Assembly (NCBI GenBank): GCA_900547965.1
Contig: URJE01000074.1
Coordinates: 1 to 7,440, forward strand
Length of the DNA: 7,440 bases
Direction of reading: 5' to 3'
Origin: an uncultured Eggerthella sp.
GTDB lineage: Bacteria; Actinomycetota; Coriobacteriia; Coriobacteriales; Eggerthellaceae
A program made the position numbers and the translations under genes. Position 1 is the first letter of the stretch, and each line of letters opens with the position of its first letter. This document shows positions 1-4,881 of the stretch, one piece after another. The notes beneath the pieces are model-generated. The model had not been told where the DNA came from and searched no databases. It saw only the letters and a list, made by a program, of their open reading frames with translations.

Positions 1-135
1 AACTTTTTTGCGATTGCGGATTGTTATGAGGTTTCCAATCACGAATTGAGATGCAAAAACGCAGGTAAATCGGTTGTATAGTGGCTTGTTTCCACTTTGC
101 GATTGCGGAAGAGAGTCCGCAATCGCAAAAAAGTT
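1..135. repeat. Palindromic repeat element: 20-bp inverted repeat plus inner hairpin
   Basis: Positions 1-20 (AACTTTTTTGCGATTGCGGA) are the exact reverse complement of 116-135. A third copy of the 14-base core TTTGCGATTGCGGA lies at 96-109, and with 116-129 it forms a perfect 14-bp hairpin around the 6-base loop AGAGAG. The stem is followed by A residues on the plus strand and by no T-run on the minus strand, so it does not look like an intrinsic terminator. The arrangement resembles a REP/MITE-like extragenic palindrome. The left boundary may lie outside the window. Confidence 0.75.
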
Positions 136-160
136 GCAAAGATGCCCCGATTTTTGTTTT

Positions 161-240
161 CACGATGGGCAGATTCCGCAACGGGCAGATTCCACAATGG
201 GCGGATTTCCGCAACGGGCAGATTCCACGATGGGCAGACC
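161..240. repeat. Short tandem repeat, 16-bp unit, about 4.5 copies
   Basis: The unit GGGCAGATTCC plus five bases repeats at 167-182, 183-198, 199-215 (one base longer), 216-231 and, partially, 232-240; 161-166 is a partial tail before the first unit. The last five or six bases alternate between CGCAAC and CACAAT/CACGAT, so the array is really two copies of a roughly 33-bp compound unit. Several frames stay open across it, giving repetitive translations with no recognisable protein, so I treat it as non-coding. Confidence 0.8.
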
Positions 241-393
241 GCCTCAGCAGGGCAAATCGCGCAGACGTGTGGACTTCCGGCGGGAAGTGAAGAATTTCGC
301 GCTTTGGCCTGAGCCTCCCGCACGGCAAAATGAAACTGTTCAGGCATGATTGAAGAAGGCAATAACCCCTGTTAACTAGATTGTTTTTTGGTA
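241..393. other. Gene-free stretch with one small hairpin
   Basis: Nothing here supports a gene. The only structure seen is a perfect 6-bp hairpin, ACTTCC (273-278) with GGAAGT (283-288) around GGCG. Its left part, CTTCCGGCGGG (274-284), matches a motif that recurs three times between the TetR gene and the amide hydrolase gene. Confidence 0.5.
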
Positions 394-407
394 AAAATAC
401 ATATTTT
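394..407. promoter_or_regulatory. Upstream AT palindrome, possible second operator
   Basis: AAAATA (394-399) and TATTTT (402-407) form a perfect inverted repeat around CA. The octamer ACATATTT at 399-406 recurs at 449-456 inside the palindrome over the -10 box, 50 bp downstream. This is compatible with a second, weaker TetR site, but AT-rich palindromes also occur by chance. Confidence 0.35.
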
Positions 408-417
408 CAAAGGCTAT

Positions 418-447
418 TTGACAAAAGTGCTTTCCAACGCCTAAATA
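418..447 (+). promoter_or_regulatory. Sigma-70-type promoter of the TetR gene
   Basis: A perfect -35 box TTGACA (418-423) is followed after 18 bp by TAAATA (442-447) as the -10 box. Transcription would start near 454, leaving a leader of about 35-40 bases before the ATG at 491. The ribosome-binding site AGAGG (479-483) sits 7 bases before that ATG. Confidence 0.65.
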
Positions 448-458
448 GACATATTTAG
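441..458. promoter_or_regulatory. Probable autoregulatory operator over the -10 box
   Basis: CTAAATA (441-447) and TATTTAG (452-458) form a perfect 7-bp inverted repeat around GACA. It covers the whole -10 hexamer and the likely start site, the classic place for a TetR-family dimer to block its own promoter. The binding itself is inferred. Confidence 0.6.
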
Positions 459-490
459 TCGTCTTTTTGGAGTAGAGAAGAGGACATTCT

Positions 491-1216
491 ATGGCCCGGA
501 GGTACGATAGCGAAGCGGTGCGTAATCGCGTGCTTTCGACGAGTGTTCGCCTGTTCTTAGAGCGGGGATATCACGGCACTACCATGGCGGCCATCCTGAA
601 AGAATCCGATGTGTCCTCGAGCTCGTTCCAAAACGTCTTCGGAAACAAAGATGGAGTGATGTATGAGCTGATGAAGCTCATGTTCTCGGGGCAGTTTTCG
701 GCAGCGGATTCAGCCGCCGCGTTGCTGGGACCTAATGCTAGCCCGGCTTTTGCGTATGCGTTCGAGACGTCCATCCAGCTCACCATTGTCGAATTGAGTG
801 AAATCATTCGCGATCTGTATTTGCAGGCATATATCAGCGAACGTTCCCTGGAGTACATTCGCCGCAATACCGCGAAGCATCTTCAGAAAATCTTCCAACA
901 GTACAACCCCTCATTCGATGAAGAGGATTTCTACCAGATGGACATCGGAACATCGGGTTTGATGCTTGGCTTTATGCTGCGTCCCTGCAGCGACGATTTT
1001 CCTCTTGACCTGAAAATCGAGCGTTATCTGCAGATGAGCCTTTCTGTGCTGAACGTGCCGGCAGAAGAGCGCGCAATCGTCATTGAGGGCATAAAACAGC
1101 AAGATTTGCGTTCTATTGCAAAGGCTGCCGTGAAACAGCTTTTCGATGTGCTGGCCGACACCTTTGATGTTGAGCTTCAAGTGCAAATATTCGGAGAGGA
1201 AGAGTCCGCCGAATAG
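491..1216 (+). CDS. TetR/AcrR-family transcriptional regulator
   Basis: This 241-residue protein has the N-terminal helix-turn-helix of TetR/AcrR repressors. Residues about 10-60 follow the family pattern: a first helix ending LFLERGYHGTT, then the HTH (about 30-51) with DVSSSSFQNVFGNKDGV in place of the usual GVS..TLY.YF..K. The C-terminal ligand and dimer domain (about 65-235) is mostly helical and matches no subfamily I can name, so the effector is unknown. The ATG at 491 is well placed behind AGAGG. A palindrome over its own -10 box suggests autorepression. It is somewhat longer than the usual 190-220 residues, with an acidic tail (FGEEESAE). The next gene on the same strand starts about 390 bp away past repeats and a possible separate promoter, so the regulator's target other than itself cannot be read from the window. 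Confidence 0.9.
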   Translation: MARRYDSEAVRNRVLSTSVRLFLERGYHGTTMAAILKESDVSSSSFQNVFGNKDGVMYELMKLMFSGQFSAADSAAALLGPNASPAFAYAFETSIQLTIVELSEIIRDLYLQAYISERSLEYIRRNTAKHLQKIFQQYNPSFDEEDFYQMDIGTSGLMLGFMLRPCSDDFPLDLKIERYLQMSLSVLNVPAEERAIVIEGIKQQDLRSIAKAAVKQLFDVLADTFDVELQVQIFGEEESAE

Positions 1217-1241
1217 CAGCTTGAAAGCGTAGGCTTGCTGC
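1216..1241 (+). other. Imperfect hairpin at the end of the TetR gene
   Basis: GCAGC (1216-1220) pairs with GCTGC (1237-1241), and AAGC (1225-1228) with GCTT (1233-1236), with a TTGA bulge and GTAG loop. There is no T-run after it, so terminator function is doubtful. I see no better terminator for the TetR gene. Confidence 0.25.
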
Positions 1242-1356
1242 CTTCCTGTGGGGGTAGAATCGCCACGCGGCGGCTTGTGGGTATCGGATTACTGTCTTCC
1301 TGCGGGGGGGGTCCGCGGGGCTTGCGGGTATCGGATTTGCTGCCTTCCAGTGGGGC
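1235..1356. repeat. Degenerate GC-rich direct repeats, set 1
   Basis: Two and a half copies of a unit of roughly 50 bp run at 1235-1288, 1289-1336 and 1337-1356. Each begins with (T)GCTGCCTTCCTG-like sequence, and the first two end in GCTTGYGGGTATCGGATT (1273-1290 and 1320-1337, 17 of 18 bases identical). The motif CTTCCNGYGGG occurs at 1242-1252, 1296-1306 and 1344-1354. Units differ in length (54 versus 48 bp) and have point changes, so the array is old or degenerate. No protein-like translation is convincing. Confidence 0.65.
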
Positions 1357-1385
1357 GGCAGAGCTGGATGGGCCATCCGCATCGC

Positions 1386-1465
1386 TTAATAGTGCAGTTG
1401 TTGCTCTTCTGCGCTGCGGCGCGACGGAATCGGATTGGCCTCTACATCATTAATAGCGCAGTTGT
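1386..1465. repeat. Degenerate direct repeats, set 2
   Basis: TTAATAGTGCAGTTGT (1386-1401) recurs as TTAATAGCGCAGTTGT (1450-1465), 15 of 16 bases identical, 64 bp apart. Similar pyrimidine-rich and GTGGCG-like sequence follows both copies. ATCGGATTGG (1430-1439) also echoes the end of the set 1 units. Confidence 0.55.
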
Positions 1466-1505
1466 CCTCCTGTGGCGTGATGGGACAGACATTTGCTGGT
1501 TGCCC

Positions 1506-1511
1506 TAGAAT
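1506..1511 (+). promoter_or_regulatory. Weak candidate -10 box for the amide hydrolase gene
   Basis: TAGAAT (1506-1511) is the best -10-like hexamer upstream of the hydrolase. No good -35 box accompanies it: the hexamer 17 bp upstream is GGACAG. It would place transcription start near 1518, just before the possible leader ORF at 1532. Confidence 0.2.
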
Positions 1512-1531
1512 AACGAAGGGGGATGCGCCAT

Positions 1532-1627
1532 ATGCTGAGTCGGTTTGCGCAACTGCTGGTGCGATGGCGGCAAAAGGGTGCTGCCGATCTTGGGGATAGG
1601 AGCTCGCATGAATGTTTTTGCAGGTGA
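1532..1627 (+). CDS. Possible 31-codon leader ORF overlapping the hydrolase start
   Basis: An ATG at 1532 preceded by AAGGGGG (1516-1522, spacing 9) opens a 31-codon frame that begins MLSRFAQLLVRWRQKG and stops with TGA at 1625-1627. It overlaps the hydrolase start (1608) by 20 bases in a different frame. The peptide is basic at first, then ends in HECFCR, and resembles nothing I know. It could couple translation to the hydrolase gene or be chance; the decent ribosome-binding site is the only support. Confidence 0.25.
   Translation: MLSRFAQLLVRWRQKGAADLGDRSSHECFCR
1598..1602 (+). promoter_or_regulatory. Ribosome-binding site that fixes the hydrolase start
   Basis: AGGAG lies 5 bases before the ATG at 1608. 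The longer reading that begins at a TTG at 1545 has no comparable site and would add 21 residues of unlikely sequence before the membrane segment. Confidence 0.7.
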
Positions 1628-2705
1628 TTCCAAAACAGCGAAGGCGGGTTTGCTGTGCGCGGCGTCTGCAGGTGCGGTAGCTGTGGTTGCGGTTGGGGCG
1701 TTGGCCGCTTCACGTATTAAGACGCTTTGCTCGCTGAAGAAGTTGTCAAGTTTTGCCGGTGCGTACAATCTGTATGAGAGCACGGTTGCGTATCGTTACG
1801 ACCTTGACGCCATTATCAAGTCAGGGGTTGAAGACGACCAGGCCTATATCGACGCGGTGTGCAAGCAGGTATTCCCTGGGACTCCCGTAAAGGTCGAGGC
1901 GCCGAAGTTCGCCTGCAGTGCGTTTTGCGCCGAAGCCCCAAGCAGCGTTTTGATGGGTCGCAACTACGATTTCAAAGACGATACCTCTGCGCTTTTGGTT
2001 CGCACGCATCCGAAGGACGGGTATGCGTCCATTTCTTTTTCGGCGCTGAACAATTTGGGCGCTAACATGCCCGAGGAAAGCCTGAAAAGTAAAGTTGCGG
2101 CGATGTTGGGGCCCTTCGCGAGCCTTGATGGCATCAACGAAAAGGGCGTATCCATTGCGGTGCTTACCCTTGATAGCCTACCTACCAGGCAAAACAGCGG
2201 CAAGCCGAAAATCAATACCTCACTTGCCATTCGTTTGGTGCTTGATAGGGCGGCAAGCACGCAGGAAGCGGTAGACTTGCTGGGCTCGTACGATATGGTT
2301 GCCATGGCTGGCCGCGACTACCATTTCTTCATCAACGATGCTTCTGGAGACAGCCGCGTTGTTGAGTACGACCCGCAAAATCCTGCGCGCCCTATGGTCG
2401 TTACGCATGCGCGCGAAATCACCAACTATTACGCGTGCTATGCCAATGAGGTTCTGCCGAATCAGAAGAACGGTGCTTTAGGGCATGGTAAAGAACGCGC
2501 GCTCGCCATTGCCGAGGTGCTTGATGGTGTGCAGCCGCAAACGAAGGAAGTTGCCTGGAAGGCGCTGCGCGGTTCTTCGCAGGAGCCAAACCCAGAAGAC
2601 ATCACCAGCAATACGCAATGGTCCATCGTGTATGACAACATCAACTGCACTGCCGATTTTGTCTTGCGGCGAAACTGGGGCGAAGTGTTCAGCTTTGTCG
2701 TGTAG
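1608..2705 (+). CDS. Membrane-anchored linear amide C-N hydrolase (choloylglycine hydrolase / C45-like Ntn family)
   Basis: This 365-residue enzyme belongs to the Ntn-type hydrolases that cut linear amide bonds, the group containing bile salt hydrolase, penicillin V acylase and C45 acyltransferase-like peptidases. Residues about 13-34 form one hydrophobic segment, most likely an uncleaved signal anchor, because no lipobox or clean signal-peptidase site is seen. The probable nucleophile is Cys103 in FACSAF, with GRNYDF at 117-122 supplying the Arg and Asp that follow the nucleophile by 15 and 18 residues. DGINEKGVSIAVL (174-186) and TQWSIVYD (336-343) match other conserved blocks of the family. 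The Cys is internal, so the first 102 residues would have to be removed to expose it as the N-terminal nucleophile. Substrate is not predictable; a bile-salt assignment is not supported. Start chosen at 1608 for its AGGAG. Confidence 0.8.
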   Translation: MNVFAGDSKTAKAGLLCAASAGAVAVVAVGALAASRIKTLCSLKKLSSFAGAYNLYESTVAYRYDLDAIIKSGVEDDQAYIDAVCKQVFPGTPVKVEAPKFACSAFCAEAPSSVLMGRNYDFKDDTSALLVRTHPKDGYASISFSALNNLGANMPEESLKSKVAAMLGPFASLDGINEKGVSIAVLTLDSLPTRQNSGKPKINTSLAIRLVLDRAASTQEAVDLLGSYDMVAMAGRDYHFFINDASGDSRVVEYDPQNPARPMVVTHAREITNYYACYANEVLPNQKNGALGHGKERALAIAEVLDGVQPQTKEVAWKALRGSSQEPNPEDITSNTQWSIVYDNINCTADFVLRRNWGEVFSFVV

Positions 2706-2736
2706 CTTTAAAGTGGGTTGCCTCGTATCCTGATTC

Positions 2737-2765
2737 TGGCACAAGGCCAGCGCGCATCGTATCAT
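2737..2765 (+). promoter_or_regulatory. Candidate promoter for the Nudix-MBL pair
   Basis: TGGCAC (2737-2742) and TATCAT (2760-2765) are 17 bp apart, a plausible but imperfect -35/-10 pair. The left part overlaps a small 5-bp hairpin, CTGGC (2736-2740) with GCCAG (2746-2750). No T-run follows it, so read-through from the hydrolase gene is also possible. Confidence 0.3.
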
Positions 2766-2814
2766 AGAAAGCGACCGACGCGCCGTAACAGGAAGCGGCG
2801 AAAAGGAGGGCGCT

Positions 2815-3729
2815 ATGCGAGTGGATTTGCAGGGTGGTTCGGTGGAGTTCAAGGCGAGGGAAAGCGTGCTTTCGAAGATCGAGGCTTCGCTTCAGCCAGG
2901 GTTTGAGCCGGTGCAGCCCAAATATGCGGCAACGGTAATGCTGGTGCGTGATTCGGCCCCGTTCCAGACGGAATATCGCATCGAAAGCGATCATTTTCCG
3001 CCCGATTTCCCAACCGGCCAGGAACTGGAAGTGTTTATGCTTCGTCGCGTAAAGACGATGGAATTCGTTCCCGATGCCGTTGTTTTCCCTGGTGGTAGGG
3101 TTGACGATCGCGATTCGAACCCTAATCTCCCGTGGTGCGGGCCTGCTCCTGCCGAATGGGCTGAGCTCATGGGCTGCACCGAGGATGTGGCGCGACGTGT
3201 GGTTGTTGCTGCTGCGCGCGAAGTGTTCGAGGAGTGCGGCGTTTTACTGGCGGGCCCCGACGAGCATTCGGTGGTGCAGGATTTGAGCGACCCTTCCTGG
3301 CAGGAAGATCGCACCGCTCTGGAAAACCACGAGATCGCCTTCGCCGACATGCTTATCCTGCGCGGGTTGGTTTTGCGTACCGACTTGCTGGGCCTTATCT
3401 CGAACTTCTGCACACCTGAATTTGAAACGAAGCGATATGATACGTTCTTCTTTTCTGCCCTTATGCCAGAAGGCCAGGTGGCCGATGGCGAAACAAGCGA
3501 AGCGCAGATTGCCGACTGGGTAACTCCCGCGTATGCTATGCGTGCGGGTGACGCAGGCAATTGGCTGGTGCTGGCGCCAACCGTCTATAACCTCACCTGC
3601 ATCGCTTCGGCTCAAAACGCGAAAGAATTTGTCGAGACGCGCCGCCGACTTACGCGCTTCATGTCGTATCCCATCAAGAAGGAAGACGGCACGTTTATGC
3701 TGCATTGCGATTTCCCAAGACGTAAATAG
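2815..3729 (+). CDS. NUDT19-like Nudix hydrolase
   Basis: This 304-residue protein is a Nudix hydrolase, a metal-dependent pyrophosphatase of nucleoside-diphosphate-X compounds. The Nudix box is split: FPGGRVDDRD at 91-100 is separated by about 35 residues from AAAREVFEECGVLL at 132-145, with metal-binding glutamates 136, 139 and 140. A split box of this kind, together with TPEFETKRYDTFFF (200-213), is typical of the NUDT19/RP2p group, which in animals hydrolyses CoA and acyl-CoA; applying that substrate here is inference. Residues 36-45 and 70-90 form the first strands of the fold. The ATG at 2815 has AAGGAGG 5 bases upstream. The MBL-fold gene follows after 55 bp on the same strand, so the two are probably one transcript. 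It is soluble, with no signal peptide. Confidence 0.85.
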   Translation: MRVDLQGGSVEFKARESVLSKIEASLQPGFEPVQPKYAATVMLVRDSAPFQTEYRIESDHFPPDFPTGQELEVFMLRRVKTMEFVPDAVVFPGGRVDDRDSNPNLPWCGPAPAEWAELMGCTEDVARRVVVAAAREVFEECGVLLAGPDEHSVVQDLSDPSWQEDRTALENHEIAFADMLILRGLVLRTDLLGLISNFCTPEFETKRYDTFFFSALMPEGQVADGETSEAQIADWVTPAYAMRAGDAGNWLVLAPTVYNLTCIASAQNAKEFVETRRRLTRFMSYPIKKEDGTFMLHCDFPRRK

Positions 3730-3736
3730 GCAATGT

Positions 3737-3759
3737 GGCAAGGCGGGCGCTTTCTTGCC
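3737..3759 (+). other. Intercistronic hairpin
   Basis: GGCAAG (3737-3742) pairs with CTTGCC (3754-3759) around an 11-base loop in the gap between the Nudix and MBL genes. There is no T-run after it. It may only be a weak processing or stability element. Confidence 0.25.
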
Positions 3760-3784
3760 GGCTTGCGAGAGAAGGAGTTGAGCG

Positions 3785-4750
3785 GTGGGCTTCATAGAAG
3801 ATGAAACGCCCTGGCTCGGTGGGCGTGTAAGTGCGCGTGTCCTGTGCGTGCGCGCGAACAATCCCAGTCCCATGACGTATGTAGGAACCAATTCATGGAT
3901 CGTGGCAGAGCCAGGTGCCAAGGAATGCGTGGTGATAGACCCCGCTCCTGCTGGCGAGCAGGTTCAGCGCATCCTGGCGGCATGCGTTGAGGCGGGGCTG
4001 CGAATTGGGTCTATTGTTGCCACGCACGACCACCCCGATCATATCGAGGGAATTCCCGAACTCGTTGCGGCAACGGGCGCTCCGGTGTACGCGCCGCGCA
4101 CAAGCCGTATCGAGCAACTGCTGCAGAAACATGGCTTCGCGAAGCGCAGTGACGTGAAGTGTATGTGCTCGGAGGGTGCCGAGGACGCAGGTTCGCTCGA
4201 AGTTGGGGCTGCCGGAGAATTGGATTCGGGGTGCTTGCCTCGTTCTTGCGAGGAAAAAGCGGGCTGGAGTGCTGGCGTCCAAGCGCTTCCGAAGGGCCCA
4301 TTCCGCCCCTTTGAAGGGACGCTCGAGTTTGAGGTGATCGCTCTTCCCGGCCATTCGGAAGATTCGGTGGGCTTGCTTCTTTCCGCAGAGCAATCTCTGT
4401 TTACGGGCGATGTGCTGTTTCGCCATGGACCCACGGTGGTGTTTCATCCCGATGGGGTACTGGCCAGTTATTTTGCCAGCCTTGATACGCTCGAGCAGCT
4501 GGTTCGCGAAGGTCGAGCACAACGCTTCTATCCTGGGCATGGGTATCCCATCGACGATCCGCTGCCCATCATCGAAGCTACGCGAAAGCATCGTGTTGAT
4601 CGCCTAGACCAGGTGAAAGAAGCGTTGAATGCGGGTACGCCCGCCGAACCTGATGCTCTGTTTGACGTGGTGTATCAAGGCGTGAACCCTGCTTTGCGCA
4701 TGCCTTCCATTCGGAGCATCCGTGCGCAGTTGAAGTATTTGGGAAAATAA
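3785..4750 (+). CDS. Metallo-beta-lactamase-fold hydrolase, LACTB2-like
   Basis: This 321-residue protein has the full metal-binding set of the MBL fold: THDHPDH at 80-86 (His81, His83, Asp85, His86), PGH at 188-190 (His190), TGD at 207-209 (Asp209) and YPGHG at 249-253 (His252). GTNSWIV near 35-41, the PGHSEDSVGLLL block and the C-terminal helical part with RKHR at 267-270 resemble the LACTB2 group, whose human member is an endoribonuclease; the true substrate here is unknown. Between the first metal motif and PGH it carries an extra segment (about 124-176) with four cysteines (126, 128, 150, 155) that I do not recognise. The GTG start at 3785 is supported by AAGGAG (3772-3777) 7 bases before it. 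It is probably co-transcribed with the Nudix gene and is followed by a strong terminator. Confidence 0.85.
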   Translation: MGFIEDETPWLGGRVSARVLCVRANNPSPMTYVGTNSWIVAEPGAKECVVIDPAPAGEQVQRILAACVEAGLRIGSIVATHDHPDHIEGIPELVAATGAPVYAPRTSRIEQLLQKHGFAKRSDVKCMCSEGAEDAGSLEVGAAGELDSGCLPRSCEEKAGWSAGVQALPKGPFRPFEGTLEFEVIALPGHSEDSVGLLLSAEQSLFTGDVLFRHGPTVVFHPDGVLASYFASLDTLEQLVREGRAQRFYPGHGYPIDDPLPIIEATRKHRVDRLDQVKEALNAGTPAEPDALFDVVYQGVNPALRMPSIRSIRAQLKYLGK

Positions 4751-4792
4751 AGGCAGGTGCCATTTTCCCACTTAAATACCGTGCATAAAGAA

Positions 4793-4830
4793 AGGGCCTT
4801 GCTTGCGAATTCAATTGCAAGCAAGGCCCT
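4793..4830. terminator. Bidirectional intrinsic terminator between convergent genes
   Basis: AGGGCCTTGCTTGC (4793-4806) and GCAAGCAAGGCCCT (4817-4830) form a perfect 14-bp stem with a 10-base loop. On the plus strand it is followed by the T-rich GTTTGTTG; on the minus strand by TTTCTTTATG. It lies 42 bp after the MBL stop and 51 bp past the transporter stop, so it can serve both. Confidence 0.88.
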
Positions 4831-4881
4831 GTTTGTTGGGTTGGAAAAAGGTATCTTTCCCTATTCTCCCAATTCGCAGTG

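Noticed and set aside
96..129. Hairpin considered as a terminator of a gene left of the window
   Set aside because: The stem is followed by A residues on the plus strand and no T-run on the minus strand, so intrinsic termination is unlikely.
161..240. Repeat array considered as a CRISPR
   Set aside because: Units are 16 bp head to tail with no unique spacers of 30 bp or more, and no cas gene is present.
39..362. 107-codon minus-strand frame across the left repeats
   Set aside because: It starts at TTG, its repeated WNLPVAE sequence is just the 16-bp tandem repeat read in frame, and plus-strand frames are equally open. No protein family is recognisable.
1545..1607. Upstream TTG start for the amide hydrolase, adding 21 residues
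   Set aside because: No ribosome-binding site lies before 1545, while the ATG at 1608 has AGGAG at ideal spacing and begins just before the membrane segment.
1608..2705. Naming the amide hydrolase a bile salt hydrolase (bsh)
   Set aside because: Its nucleophile is internal behind a membrane anchor and the substrate-pocket residues cannot be matched by eye, so the narrow name is not supported.
3244..4591. Long minus-strand frames (225 and 232 codons) opposite the Nudix and MBL genes
   Set aside because: They are antisense to genes with complete catalytic motifs and have no family resemblance or ribosome-binding support.
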